From Raphanus sativus (Eukaryota > Streptophyta > Magnoliopsida > Brassicales > Brassicaceae), in the NCBI RefSeq assembly GCF_000801105.2, contig NC_079519.1:6632668-6696667 (forward strand): a stretch of DNA of 64,000 bases, in the 5' to 3' direction. A program made the position numbers and the translations under genes. Each line of letters opens with the position of its first letter. Position 1 is the first letter of the stretch. The notes under the pieces were generated by a model. That model searched no databases. It was given only the letters and a program-made list of their open reading frames with translations, and was not told the origin of the DNA. Shown piece after piece: positions 1 to 11,483 of the stretch.

Positions 1-2
1 AT

Positions 3-1913
3 GGGAACAGGAACATTTCCATTGCTCTTGATATGTAACTCACTTCTTGAGCAAATATCGGGTAAGTCCATCCTTGACTTTTTGTTATCTTTTGTCTTCC
101 CTGGGACGTTCAGTATTGTATTCATGATGTTGTCAAAAAAGTTCTTCTCTATATGCATCACATCCAGGTTGTGGCGTAAAAGAAGATCTTTCCAGTAAGT
201 TAGCTCCCAAAATATACTTTTCTTATGCCAATTGTGAGATATCCCATACCCATCAGGCATATTACCAGGAACATGCCAGTTTCCTCCTTTCTTCACAGTT
301 TTCTGAGCTCCGTAATAATCAATATCCTCCTCGATCTGCTGGCCTGTGAGATATGGAGGAGGACTGTCTCTGACAACTTTGTTTTTCCTAAACAATGTCT
401 TATTTCTTCTGTAGGGATGAGCAATAGGAAGAAATCGACGATGACAATCAAACCAACAACTCTTTCTACCATTCTTCAGTTGAAAAGCATCCGTAGATCC
501 ATGACAATATGGACAAGATAACCTTCCATGAGTTGTCCAGCCAGACAACATTCCATAAGCAGGAAAGTCACTTATCGTCCACAGCAGAACTGCTCGCATC
601 GTAAAATTGGTTTTCGTGGAACAATCATAAGTTCTTACCCCTTCTGACCACAACTCCTTTAGCTCCTGTATCAGTGGTTGAAGAAATACATCCAACGACC
701 GTTTTGGATGCTTCGACCCAGGGATTAATATGGTTAAGAATAGAAATTCTTGTTCCATACACATGTCCGGCGGCAGGTTGTACGGCGTAAGAATAACTGG
801 CCACAAAGAATACTGTCTCCCAGACATACCAAATGGACTAAATCCATCGGTGCATAACCCAAGATAGACATTCCGAATATTTTCAGCGAAATCTGGGTAT
901 ACCTTGTTGAAATGTTTCCACGCCCTTGCATCTGATGGGTGAGCGACCTCGCCATCCTTCTGGACATGTTCAGCATGCCACCTCATCCATGCAGCAGTCC
1001 TCTCCGATTGGTATAATCTTTTTAACCTGTCTTTAATGGGTAGGTACCACATCCTTTGGTACGGTACCCTATTCCTCCCACGTCCTTGCGGCTTGAATCG
1101 TGGTTTCTTGCAGAATCGACACTCTTCTAACTTCTCATCATCCTTCCAGTAGATCATGCAGTTGTCGATGCAAACATCTATCATCTCCGAAGGCAACCCA
1201 AGACTATAAACCAATTTCTGAATCTCATAATAAGATTCAGCTGACACGTTGTCTTCTGGCAAATACTCTTTGAACAACTCCGCCCAAGCATCCATGCAAT
1301 TCTCAGGTAAATTATGATCCGTTTTAATGTTCATCATCCTAGCTGCTAGAGACAATTTAGAGAGACCTTCTCTACAACCAGTGTAGATTGGTTGATTTGC
1401 AGCATCTAACATTTCATAAAACCTTTTTGCATCCAAATTAGGTTCTTCTACATTTCCAGTTTCATGAGCTATTGTTGTAGTTGTTTCTAAAAATGCATCA
1501 GTAATCATGTCTTGAACCCTATCATGATCTACCATCTGCTCCTCCTGATGATAACTAGATTCATTATGCAAATGATTCTGTTCTTCACTATTACCAGCAT
1601 CTTCAAAATTATTACTACTACTAGCTTCATTTCCACCATAACCCTCCCCATGTTGATACCAAATATAATATTGTGGTGTAAATCCTCTATTTAGTAAGTG
1701 CTTCCATACAGTTTCACTACGAGCAAATTTTGAATTCTTGCATTTCCGACAAGGGCAGAACATCTTACCGCTTTCCTGCGTGATCGGTGTACAGCCCGCC
1801 TGGTGCATGAATGTCTCTAGCCCGCTTAGAAATGCATCCGTCACTCTACCGGAATCATCTTTATGCGAATACATCCAACTTCGTAACTCGTAAATATTGA
1901 AGCCATCAGCCAT
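3..1913 (-). CDS. TNP2-type CACTA transposase, N-terminal 637 codons (runs off the left edge)
   Basis: The frame starts with ATG at 1913 (MADGFNIYELRSW) and stays open to the window edge. An N-terminal transposase-associated zinc-binding region is visible (FCPCRKCKN near residues 50-60), then an acidic, Asn-rich linker, then hallmarks of the tnp2 transposase family: DGFSPFG, WPVILTPYNLPP, a CPYC motif, and HNLDVMHIEKNFFDNI near the edge. In the family this protein cuts the CACTA ends. No intron is needed in the visible part. The ATG was chosen because the family starts with this short hydrophilic segment and noncoding subterminal repeats lie just upstream. The C-terminal half is off the window, so intactness of the whole gene is unknown. 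Confidence 0.82.
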   Translation of the reverse strand, partial: MADGFNIYELRSWMYSHKDDSGRVTDAFLSGLETFMHQAGCTPITQESGKMFCPCRKCKNSKFARSETVWKHLLNRGFTPQYYIWYQHGEGYGGNEASSSNNFEDAGNSEEQNHLHNESSYHQEEQMVDHDRVQDMITDAFLETTTTIAHETGNVEEPNLDAKRFYEMLDAANQPIYTGCREGLSKLSLAARMMNIKTDHNLPENCMDAWAELFKEYLPEDNVSAESYYEIQKLVYSLGLPSEMIDVCIDNCMIYWKDDEKLEECRFCKKPRFKPQGRGRNRVPYQRMWYLPIKDRLKRLYQSERTAAWMRWHAEHVQKDGEVAHPSDARAWKHFNKVYPDFAENIRNVYLGLCTDGFSPFGMSGRQYSLWPVILTPYNLPPDMCMEQEFLFLTILIPGSKHPKRSLDVFLQPLIQELKELWSEGVRTYDCSTKTNFTMRAVLLWTISDFPAYGMLSGWTTHGRLSCPYCHGSTDAFQLKNGRKSCWFDCHRRFLPIAHPYRRNKTLFRKNKVVRDSPPPYLTGQQIEEDIDYYGAQKTVKKGGNWHVPGNMPDGYGISHNWHKKSIFWELTYWKDLLLRHNLDVMHIEKNFFDNIMNTILNVPGKTKDNKKSRMDLPDICSRSELHIKSNGNVPVP

Positions 1914-2029
1914 TTGTTTTTCTTTTTTCTGGTTTTTTTTCTTTGATTTCGTTTGTGTGTTATTTGAATTGAGAAATGATCATATATATAGACGATTTTC
2001 GAAAGTGGTAGGTGAAGGTATAACATGGA

Positions 2030-2545
2030 TTTTACAACGAAAAGCTTTACTATGCTTTTACATCATTTTTACATGTTATTTACAATGAATTTACAACGAA
2101 GTTAGTTTATTTTGAACCTCATTATATGCACGTTTTCACCAAAATTAACGGTTACATGATTCGTCGTAAATGGCTTGTATATTTACAATGAGTTTACGAC
2201 GAATTGGGCTTTTCACGTAAAGCACACGTAAATTTACAATGATTTTACAACGAGGTTAGTTACTTTAAACCACACTATATGCACGTTTTCACCAAAAGTA
2301 ACAGTTACATGATTCGTCGTAAATGGCTTGTATATTTACAATGAGTTTACGAGGAATTGGATTTTCCACGTAAAAGCCTTGTAAAATTACATTGTGTTTA
2401 CGACGAAACTGTTTCGTTGTAACTTTACAACGAATTTACGACGAATATTTACTTACTCGTAACGTCGTCGTAAACACCATGTAAATTTACGAGGAAATAA
2501 TTTCCTCGTAACGCGTCGTTGTTATAGACGCGTTTTCTTGTAGTG
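2030..2545. repeat. CACTA subterminal repeat array
   Basis: Many short copies of tttacaacga / tttacgacgaa and their complements fill the 500 bp inside the terminus, in both orientations. Two longer near-copies lie at about 2138-2200 and 2306-2365 (tcgtaaatggcttgtatat). CACTA elements use such subterminal motifs as binding sites for their TNPA-type protein; here that role is inferred from position. Confidence 0.7.
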
Positions 2546-3430
2546 GATCGCCACATCAATCTCTCTAATCTACATGAAGACGGTGAAACCCTAATCTATA
2601 ACATCGCGATGGCTGCTGATTAAAGATGGACCAATAAAGCCTAGTAAAAAGACAAAACAAAACAAAGACGGAAGGCCTGTTTCGTTTTTTTCTAAATGAG
2701 GTGAGGACCACTCAAAAATTGGACACGTGTCCTTTATACAGGAGTGATACTCCCTCGTTATAATATAGATTCATTACAATTAAATTTTGTAAATTTTTAA
2801 ACTTCTAGACTGGGCATTGATTATCAAATGAATATAATCCATAAATTAGATTAGTTGAGTTATATATGCACATACATTTATTTATTTCACAATATGTAAT
2901 TGATTGGTGGGGATGACCTCCCGAACCATTAATTATTAATCAGGAAAACTAGAATTCTATTATTGCGTTCGGACTCCCAAAGAAATGGACGGTTTCAAGT
3001 AAACAATATTTTTGAGGCGTAGACCTTCCAAACAAAATTGATCTAGGTCATGCCCATTGAAAAGTTGGTCTTTACAAGAAGCCAGATGTGTGCAGACTTT
3101 TTCTCTAAACCATAACAGTTTAAAATGGTTTACTTTTTAAAACATTTAACATTTGATAATTATGTTGTTACAGACTAAAAAATATTACATATAATTTTAC
3201 AACTGAATCTTATACTTACTTTATAGAGTTCGCGTCTCCTAGCACTTATAAGTCTTTTTTTTTATTAATTTACATACATAATTATGTTTTCTCTATGACT
3301 CAAAACTCAGACTTCCTATATAAAACATCAATGAATTTTTTGGACAAAGGGTTCTCGGTTTATTGTAATTTATATGCTTTTTTTTAACAATTTGTAATTT
3401 ATAAGCCCATTTTTATAATTAGGCTTGTAA
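2546..3430. other. Intergenic, no gene seen
   Basis: AT-rich DNA between the CACTA end and a MITE. I see no supported reading frame, RNA or clear repeat. Confidence 0.6.
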
Positions 3431-3659
3431 GAACACCATTAACGGGATTACTTATTTGTTTTTTTTTGTTTTGTTTTTTTTTGTATGATAATTATTTTTT
3501 TAAAAAATAAAACCAATCGTGGACCGCTGCGTGTCGGTAGGTTATGCTTACAATAAACTAGTGTTTTTAAAATTTTGTGGGACCCACCCTGAAACCCACA
3601 TACTATTATATTTTGATAAGAACCCTTCCAATAAACACTCCCGTTAATTAATGGTGCTC
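3431..3659. mobile_element. Harbinger/Tourist-like MITE, 229 bp
   Basis: The ends are imperfect inverted repeats: GAACACCATTAACGGGA on the left, and GAGCACCATTAATTAACGGGAG when the right end is reverse-complemented. Both ends are flanked by TAA (3428-3430 and 3660-3662), the 3-bp duplication typical of PIF/Harbinger elements. No coding capacity. Confidence 0.72.
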
Positions 3660-3848
3660 TAATCGGCGTAATGAATGGCTTATGTTTGGCCTATTTTGGT
3701 TGTTGTTTTCCTTATACAACTCAAAAATGACAATAGAACGGGCCTGATGTGAAGCCCAATCGATTGAGATGTACAAATCTATTGGTTTATCCATTTCGAT
3801 CATACTCGATACTCTATATAAAAGAAACTAGCATTGAGATTTGCGTTA

Positions 3849-4558
3849 TTTTTTTTTGCCAAACTGTAAATATTATAAAAGCTAGAAGAAACTTACAAGA
3901 GAATCAACTTAGTTTTTGAGCCATCTTGGCAAAAAGAATAAAAACAAGATGGATCAACACAAAAACTAGAGACTAAGGACAAGCTTTTAACGGAGCCACA
4001 TAGTCATCAGTTTCCCGAACGTTTTGTTCTTCCTCCTCGCTGAGATAATGTTCTTCACCTCTCTGTCAATGCTTCTGAAAACGACGGGGGCCGGAACCAC
4101 AATCTGATTATGCATCAAATTGTTACGCTGCTTCCATATAAAGTAAACCACTGTGTGCAAAGCTATTTTCCTCAACAGGGACATCTTCTTTGATTGTGCT
4201 GCTCGGATCCATGATAGGATTTCGGACCAGTCTGTGAGTCTCGGTGGGGATGGCCTGCATCTCCTGAAAACTTCACTCCATATCTGCCTGCTAAACTCAC
4301 AAGACAGCAGCAAGTGATCTCTGGTTTCTGGTTCTTTGGTACATAGTGCGCAGGACGGAGCTAATGGAAGACCCCATGATGCTAGCCTGGATCTCGTTGG
4401 CAGCCTGTCGTAGTTTGCTATCCACATGGTGAATGCATGCTTAGGAACCGCTCCCTTGAACCACACCACATCACACCAGTCCTTAGTCCCCTGCCTTGGC
4501 CTCAATATCTCCCAAGTGGTGGAGGACCTGAAAACAAAAACAGGAGAATCACCAGCTT
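3849..4558 (-). mobile_element. 5'-truncated LINE retrotransposon insertion
   Basis: A 710-bp insertion flanked by an exact 12-bp duplication, agatttgcgtta, at 3837-3848 and 4559-4570. On the minus strand it ends in a poly(A) run directly against the left duplication (after TTTACAGTTTGGC). It holds only the 3' end of a LINE second frame and was therefore truncated at insertion. Confidence 0.9.
3987..4505 (-). pseudogene. LINE reverse-transcriptase C-terminus (zf-RVT domain) remnant
   Basis: About 172 residues matching the zinc-binding tail of plant non-LTR retrotransposon polymerases: WFKGAVPKHAFTMWIANYDRLPT, then CALCTKEPETRDHLLLSC (C-x2-C ... H-x4-C spacing), then FIWKQRNNLMHNQ. The endonuclease and reverse-transcriptase catalytic domains are missing. 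The first Met is internal to the original protein, so this is a fragment without independent function. Confidence 0.88.
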
Positions 4559-4570
4559 AGATTTGCGTTA

Positions 4571-5161
4571 TGATGTTGCGTTATGATGTTTTATAGTTTG
4601 TACACAAATTCTGTTTAGGTTTGGCACAAATGTACTCGAGTGGTTTTGTATCGGCCAGTTAGATTCAGTGACCCTAAATAAATTTGCTTTAAAGTAAGTT
4701 GAAGACATCGTGATATGCTCAATTTGTCACTAATTGTTTAACCCGTCAATATAATTTTTTAATCCACTCTCCTTCTGTCGGTACACACATACAAATCTCT
4801 TGGCAGTTGGCATTTAAAGTAAGACTCACATGCTCAAATGATAACCTCTTTAGTTAAATCCACCTTTGATTTGATCAACACGCGATTTTGATTATTAATT
4901 ACTAAACATTTACTGAATACATGATTAATTAGTGTTTAAAGATACTCGTCTTTGATTAAAAAGTGGTATCGACCATATTGTCCTTTTTTGTTTGTTAGCC
5001 TAAAGACCCATTGCATGCTTATGTATGATTAGTCCCTCTTATCTATATATATACAATGTCGTTTTCCTTACTAAAAATTATAATTGACACTTTTAGATCT
5101 ATGATCATCATTATCCGTCTTTTGTTCTTCACCCAGGAATTTTATCATTCATCTCTCCTTA
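4571..5161. other. Intergenic, no gene seen
   Basis: AT-rich; begins with a short repeat of gcgttatgatgtt at 4565-4591. Nothing else is supported. Confidence 0.5.
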
Positions 5162-5386
5162 GAGCATTTTTATCTCTAAAACTCTTTAGGATTTTTTAAT
5201 TTTTTTGATTAAAAAAACAAAAAAAAATTAAAATCGTACCAATCGCAGATCGCCACGTGTCGATAGAGCCTGCGAATAGTGCAAAAAATCCACCGCAAAC
5301 GCCTCTTATCTGGCGACTTCTTCTATTGTGGGTTTCACCCCTAAAAACCCACTAAAAACCCCCTCCCCTCTCTGATAAAGATGCTT
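5162..5386. mobile_element. Harbinger-like MITE, 225 bp
   Basis: Imperfect terminal inverted repeats (GAGCATTTTTATCTC on the left, AAGCATCTTTATCAGAGAG from the right end) flanked by TTA at 5159-5161 and 5387-5389. Noncoding. Confidence 0.65.
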
Positions 5387-6661
5387 TTAGATCCGAAGTA
5401 TTCTCGGTTAGAAAGGTCTATACCAAGAAAACCAATGTCCCAATTTTAATTTGTTTAAATCACCTTTCAGTATATGAGCTTTATTCTTATACATTCAAAT
5501 CAATATTGTATACTAACTATATAGCCTATTTATGTGTGTATAAATATCACTAACATTATCATCAACAGATAATAATGTGGAGTATAAATATTTTTTTTTT
5601 TGATCAAATGTGGAGTATAAATATCTGATCTTGTTGTTGTGTGATTAGCTTGAACCTATGGTTTCAATTTAAAGATATGTGAAAAGAGATGCAGGAGGGT
5701 CCAATCCAGTGTTGTCAATAATTTGGGTCCCACAATGGTTCACAAGTTAGCATCTAATGTATATTCCTCTACGTTCAATTCATTTAAGTAAAATGGTTAA
5801 CGCAACTCATACCACATCAAATTTTCACTCCTTTTCAACAAATACACAAAGTATTATCAATTAAGCATAGCATATCTCATGAATAAGAATAAAGCCTCCA
5901 CAAATTGCCACCTCTTTGACATATATAAAGTATGTGAGGATTTTAATAGGATGAACAATTTATTATCTTATTTCAAACAAGATAATCACAAAAACAACCA
6001 AAATCATTTATATTTTTTTTTCTCGAACATTAAGTTCTCATTGTGTTTAAATTCAACTAAATTAATTTTATTACAACTATCGGCTTTTTATTTTACTTTT
6101 ATTGAATTGTTTAATTATAATCACTTATGCTAATCTACTTTAAACTAAACGATTTTAAAATAAAGTAATACACTATGATCCTAAGCACTATCAAATGGAT
6201 AAGAAAAAATATTTATCTTTCAACTTATTTTCATCTTTATACTTTTGAACATAATCTTTTTACTGAAACCAAAAAATAAATCGTAAAGTCATTTTAAAAT
6301 AACACATATGAATTCGGTCCGTAGCGACAGAACACCACTAATTACTACATAAACGACATTATTACAGTTATCAAATTCCATTTCGACAGAAAGTTAAGAC
6401 TATACCCCTCCACATCCTTTGTGATATAAATAAAGAAAATATCTTCCAATAATATTCACTTTCTTTGATCATGGCCCAAATCATTCCCACCCATGGAAAT
6501 GATGTTCATCATCAACTTTTTTTTAAGAAAAGAATGCTAATAATAAAGGTATACCCACATCAAAATTAACTATTAATTTCCTTCTTTCATAGCAATAACA
6601 TAAATATTTGATCAATCAACAAATTCTCAAAGTCACAATCTTTGAATTAAACAAAAACACT
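5387..6661. other. AT-rich region and upstream sequence of the FORKED-like gene
   Basis: No gene with family resemblance. One 84-codon open frame (5879-6133) has the biased composition of AT-rich noncoding DNA. The last few hundred bases should hold the promoter and leader of the gene starting at 6662; no unambiguous TATA box was assigned. Confidence 0.5.
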
Positions 6662-8796
6662 ATGGAACTATCACTAACATTATCATCAGCAGATCATCAT
6701 CATCGGTTGAGCAATAACCCATCGCCTTCAGAGGCCCATCCAGACACTATGGACTTTCTATCTCGAGAATGGTGTAATTTTGCGGTTCAATCGCTTCAGC
6801 CTGACCATATCATCTACGACCGTTCCATTGTCCCCGTAGAGACATCGATCGCCAAGTTTCACGGCGACTCAAGTCCTGTTTCTTGTGCTGTAAGTAACCA
6901 GATATCGTTTTGTTTATACGTGATTCTTTCTTCAGGTTGTTTTGGTTAGTGTTTAATTAATGAAGAAGATTGTGAAAGTAGAAGATGGATAAGAGTCTGA
7001 AGATGGACGATCCAGATTTTAAGCCCTCGATGCCTTCATGGAAAACCAATGATGTCAAGGTGAACATATTATGTTGAACTTAAAAAAAAATTTCTATAAA
7101 ATTCATTCAATTTTTCTCTTCTAATATGGTTTGTTTCTAGCAATATTTTTCGACATATCATTTACTTCTAAAACTAGTTACAATATTTAGTTTTGTTTCA
7201 TGCACATATAGATTGATGATCTATGAATATTCGGTTTTAATGTTTTGATTTGCAACACCATTGAATATTGAAAACATATAGAAACTAAACAAATTTACGT
7301 TATAGAAATCTAGAATGACATAATAAAGAAAAAAAGAAACTTGAGAGGTTATCTTTTTTTTTTTTTTGAAACACAAAGGTTATCTTATATTCACAATACT
7401 TTTGTTGAATGATGTGAACAGTCATGGATATGGATGCAACAAGCAATGCACCCGGAACTGAGCTACGAAGGCTTCTTCCGCAAGAAACTTGTAAACCATA
7501 TTTAACTATTTCGTTTAATTTTTATTTTTAAATAAACATATTTTTTCTCTAAATCAAACAATAATGGAACTGTAGAAACTTCCATGGAAGATTACGCCGT
7601 CGCTAAAGAAATGGTGGAAAGAGATTAAAGCGAAACGAAAGGAGGAAGTGAGGCTACAGAAAGCTGAAGTCCACGCCGCCGTTTCATTAGCCGGTCTGGC
7701 CGCTGCTCTTGCCGCTGTAGCTTCCGAGAACGCTGGAAAAGAAGGTAGTAATAATCGACTAAACACGAGAGAGACAGCCGTGGCTTCTGCGGCCGCTGTG
7801 GTGGCCGCGCAATGTGCTCAGATGGCAGAGACAATGGGAGCAAACAGAGACCAGCTCAGTACAGTGATTGGTTCCTCCATGACTGGGACAAGTGTCAGTG
7901 AGATACTCGCTCTCACTGCCTCAGCTACAACTTGTAAGAAGAAGATTTAGGGTTTTGTTATATGTGTTTCTAGAAGGATGTTCTGCTTCTGAGTCATTGT
8001 TTTTTTATTTTTGGTACATAAGCTTTGAGAGGTGCTGCGACGCTAAAAGCAAGAAGAAGTTGCAATATCAATAGATTGAACGGCTCTGAACCTGTGTTAC
8101 CTATTGAAGGATCCTCTGATTTGCCTCCCGAATTTGACAAGAACACATACCTTCTTGCTCAAGGAACCGATCTCTTTGTTGAGACACCAGATGGTAAAAA
8201 CAAATCCTCAATCTTTGATAGTTAACTCTTCTGTTTCATGGAGAAACTAAATAGATCGATATGGTTATGTTCGGATTGGAGCAGGGGATTTCAAGGCTAG
8301 GACAGTGTCAGTGGTCTTAAACAAGGAAGGGAAGGTCTGGATTTGGCTCTAATACTCATAACTAATAACCACTAATGGTAATATCAATGATCTTGGGTTT
8401 GTTTTCCACAGGTGATTCTTAAAATGAAGAAACATAACTTACTCAGGACTAAGAAAGAATGTACGGACCTAGCTTCTTGATCCCTTGTGTTTTTAACTTG
8501 ATCTTCAAGCTAAGATTTCAAAACATTTAAGTGTGATTGTTTGTGATGTGTGCTAATTAGGTATTGTGACGAATGTTCATGTGGAACTTTATAAAGACTC
8601 GGAGAGCGAAGACAACAACATAGAAGACACTTGTTATCTCATTGTCTTGAAGACGAACAGAGGAGCTATGAAACTAGACATGGCTGATGATTACAGTCGT
8701 TACAAGACATGGATCACAACAATCCAACACATGCTCACTCTCTCCTCTTCTTCCTTCCGTTCAAAATACGATCTCACTTTCTACAACAAAAACTGA
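6662..8796 (+). CDS. FORKED-like / VAN3-binding-type protein (DUF828 plus PH-like domain), 412 aa, 8 exons
   Basis: Exons 6662-6889, 6982-7059, 7422-7490, 7576-7933, 8023-8193, 8285-8334, 8412-8460 and 8561-8796 join without a stop (1239 nt) with GT-AG introns. The N-terminus (PDTMDFLSREWCNFAVQSL), the SWIWMQQAMHPELSYEG segment, the Ala-rich helix (VHAAVSLAGLAAALAAVAS) and TAVASAAAVVAAQCAQMAE are hallmarks of the plant DUF828 family; the last 110 residues form the plant PH-like domain (FKARTVSVVLNKEGKV...YKTWITTIQHML). Family members such as FORKED1 bind the ARF-GAP VAN3 and help place PIN transporters during vein patterning, acting at the trans-Golgi and plasma membrane. By position it probably corresponds to At5g57770 (from memory). 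The ATG at 6662 was preferred over an in-frame ATG at 6608 because family proteins start near MELSL. Confidence 0.9.
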
Positions 8797-8906
8797 AATT
8801 TTCTACACTTGTTCTTCACTTTTTATATTTAATTACCATGTTTATTTTGCCTCCCTCCCTTTGTTATTATAATATAATGAATAACAAGTTGAGAACTTAC
8901 GTTCTT

Positions 8907-9146
8907 TTAGACTCCACAAACATCAGCTAGCTTTCTAAGTAAAGTAACCTGAGATTTGAGAAGAATGACATGCTGAATTGACTTGAGGATCAAGGCTTCC
9001 TCCTCTTCTACTTCTTCACAACCTGGTATAATCTTACGGAGAATCCCTAGGTTTCTTCGCATACAAGTTTCAAGAAACCTCGGTTTCCCCTTTCGTCCCC
9101 TACGACCATGGTGCTTGACCTTCTTGCACCTCAGCACCTTCATCAT
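8907..9146 (-). CDS. Small atypical bHLH-like protein (IBL1/P1R1-type), 79 aa
   Basis: A single-exon frame starting MMKVLRCKKVKHHGRRGRKGK, with a stop codon two codons upstream of the ATG. A basic N-terminus is followed by RRNLGILRKIIPGCEE, then ILKSIQHVILLKSQVTLLRKL, the helix-loop-helix pattern of non-DNA-binding bHLH-like proteins related to IBH1-LIKE1. Such proteins bind other bHLH factors in brassinosteroid/cell-elongation networks. It lies tail-to-tail with the FORKED-like gene, 110 bp apart. A TATA-like tatatata on this strand at about 9183-9190 lies close upstream, implying a short leader. From memory it resembles At5g57780 (P1R1). The short length and lack of introns leave some uncertainty. 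Confidence 0.7.
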   Translation of the reverse strand: MMKVLRCKKVKHHGRRGRKGKPRFLETCMRRNLGILRKIIPGCEEVEEEEALILKSIQHVILLKSQVTLLRKLADVCGV

Positions 9147-9530
9147 ATCTTACACTCCAGACATATTTAGATACCAAGGCGTTATATATAAAGAAATTGT
9201 GAGGGTGGCGAGAACATAACAAGTTGTCTGGAATAGACGACAGGAGACAAGGAACCCATATCAAGGCCATAACCACTGAACCTGTCCCTGCCAATCAGTC
9301 CTTTAGTGTTCAATGTATCTGTCTGTGGTCCTCATGTTTTGAATTATGCAATTATTGTTTTATAATTTCCAGAACAGTTTCTTTTGGTATGTGTGTGTAT
9401 AAGAGTTATTTGAAAAAGAAAGTGGGCCGAGTAATAACAAGAATACAGGCTTCACGATAACTCAATTAAGCCCATCATCACTTGAGATACTTCAATAGCC
9501 TTCACAGACTAATTCAATTTCTTCAAGCAT
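9147..9530. other. Upstream region of the small bHLH-like gene
   Basis: Probable promoter of the minus-strand gene. Overlapping frames here show no family resemblance and are treated as chance. Confidence 0.45.
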
Positions 9531-9541
9531 AAGTAATTTGT

Positions 9542-9734
9542 GGAAGCCCCTTGGTCTAATAGTTTAATTAAGGGTTCATTAATGCTTCTACATCAAAAGA
9601 TCTGGTTTCGAGTTCTAGTGAAGACGAAATTATGTGAATTAAGGGAGAGAAGGCTTACAAGTTCTGCAGTATGGCGCAAGGAGTAACGTTCTCATAGTTT
9701 GTAATAGCATAATTATCCAGAGTTAAAAAAAAAA
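9542..9734 (+). mobile_element. SINE retroposon, 193 bp
   Basis: Flanked by an exact 11-bp duplication, aagtaatttgt, at 9531-9541 and 9735-9745. It ends in a poly(A) run. Pol III-like boxes are degenerate: tggtctaatag near 9551 (box A) and ggtttcgagttct near 9604 (box B). This is the pattern of a tRNA-derived SINE. Confidence 0.82.
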
Positions 9735-9745
9735 AAGTAATTTGT

Positions 9746-10513
9746 TTCTTCTCGAAGCAGATAACACAAAAATTTGCCAAGTAAAATTTGTTAGCCAAGT
9801 TTTCGATGATGATTTGCCTCTTCGACGAATACCGGTCAAAGGCCGAGGAGGAAGTTGTGTCTACACGAAGGACAGGTTGATGAATTAGCCATTCGTAGCT
9901 AACGATAAGTTGTGATGAGCGCCCCTGTGTCTTCTCTGGGTCTCCAGCGAATCAGCGGCCCACTGTTCCTTGCCAGGGATCATTTGGCTCGGGAGGGTGG
10001 CTTTCGTTAGGTTCTCAGGAACTCCATGCTGTGTCTTTTGTATCAATCCCCTGTTTTTTTTTTACTTTCTTTTTGTCAGGATATTGTTTTGTGTAAGGTT
10101 AATTACTCTTGTACACTAATCTTCATCATTTATGATATTTACATTCTTAGCAAAACAAAGGTGTTATTGTCAACAATCTATATATCACATACTTAGTAGC
10201 TATATCTCGTTGAGGTAAAAACCAAAAAGAAAGAAAAGAAAATCTAATCAGATTCAAGCTAAGAGCTACCTTGCAAAAAATGAAGAAAAAATCAAGTTGC
10301 ATCGTATGACAAATCCATAATCAAAAGCTTGTCGATCTTCATCATAGATGGTATAAATTTTGAACACAAAAAAATTCAATATGGTCGAAGAATCATTTTC
10401 CTATTTGAGATCTATATTTCTGAGCCTTTAAAGCATCAGCAGTGTTCAAAAACAATATCATTTTTTTTCAAAAAATAAATTTTAATACTAAATAGAAAAA
10501 CCAATAATTTTGT
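9746..10513. other. Intergenic with a GC-richer, exon-like stretch at about 9805-10030
   Basis: Plus-strand frames read MMICLFDEYRSKAEEEVV and, in a separate block, MSAPVSSLGLQRISGPLF; the minus strand of the second block is also open (HGVPENLTKATLPSQMIPG). Composition is clearly unlike the flanks. I do not recognise a family. It could be a relic of a gene, a captured fragment or a noncoding RNA. No function is assigned. Confidence 0.35.
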
Positions 10514-10525
10514 GACCGGTATGCT

Positions 10526-11366
10526 TTTTTTTTTTTTTTTGCCATCTGAAAGTTTTATATTAAACATAAACCAAATATACAAGGTTCAAAGACCGGCCCA
10601 AACGAAAAACCCAAACTGGATATACACAAAAGCCCACAACCAACGAACTCCAAACCCAAAAGAAAAAAACCGCGACCCAAGCCCGCCACCGCTCACCGCT
10701 CCGCACACCTCCACGTGTTGAAACCGCGGCAGTACAGAAGACGCGTGGCAGATAGAAGAGCTTCGTCATCACGAGCAACTGGAGATCGCCGCCGGAGCCA
10801 GAAACCGAGAACTTCGCCGAAATCGCGATCACCAACTTCTTTCAACGAGAGGTCGACGCTGTAATCAATCGAGACATAGACTACCGGATACACCGGGAGA
10901 AGACACACGGCCATCGAGATCCACCCCCAACAACAATATTGAGGGTAAAGGATTCGAGGTCAGACACGTACGGCCTGAGCCTAAGAGAGAAACGATCTCC
11001 TCCTATCTCGGCCACCACCACCGAAAGGAACCCCTTTCCACACAGCTCAAAACCTTCTCCGAGAAACAGAAGCCGGCGACCGCTACCGAAGAAGAGACGG
11101 CACGGCCCCAGAGTCAGGCGCCGGCGAGAAGCGGTGGTGGAACCACCCTTTCCCGGAAACCAAAGTCGTAAAACACCCCGAATGAATGTACGACGCCGAT
11201 AACGAAACTAAAAAACGAAAAAACGAGAAATAGAAACAGAAGCCGGACCGACGGTGATGGCTAAGGAAGCCATTCCGTCGGCCGGAAGCGACAATCTCAA
11301 AGTTGAATTCTAGTGAGAAGGCAGAGCTCTGGTTCTAGAGAAAGAAATATTGTTAGAAATGTGGAT
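10526..11366 (-). mobile_element. GC-rich noncoding retroposon, about 840 bp (copy 1 of a family)
   Basis: On the minus strand it ends ...TTTCAGATGGC followed by poly(A). The flanks carry a 12-bp near-duplication (gaccggtatgct at 10514-10525, gaccaatatgct at 11367-11378; 10 of 12 match). It is markedly GC-rich with many ccggcg/ccaccg motifs, giving spurious open frames on both strands. It shares its tail and internal stretches with copies at 49632 and 60458. Length, lack of coding sequence and poly(A) tail recall the Sadhu retroposons of Brassicaceae; that assignment is inference. Confidence 0.65.
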
Positions 11367-11483
11367 GACCAATATGCTTTCTTATTTATTCTTTTCTTTT
11401 TATAATTTTTGTTTTATTTTCAAAAAAACTTTTAAAGAACTTTTCTTTAAATGGTCTCAGACATTGATGACAAAAAAGATGAT

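Larger units (their letters stand above)
1..2545 (-). mobile_element. CACTA (En/Spm) transposon, right-hand part
   Basis: Read on the minus strand, the element begins at 2545 with CACTACAAGAAAACGCG, the classic CACTA terminus, and is followed inward by short subterminal repeats and a TNP2-type transposase frame. The other end lies outside the window, so length and target duplication cannot be judged. The long open frame suggests a fairly young copy. Confidence 0.88.

Noticed and set aside
734..976. An 80-codon minus-strand frame
   Set aside because: Out of frame with the TNP2 transposase, which is open across the same DNA.
10560..11202. Several 70-90 codon open frames on both strands
   Set aside because: They are by-products of the GC-rich retroposon; no family resemblance, and frames overlap on opposite strands.
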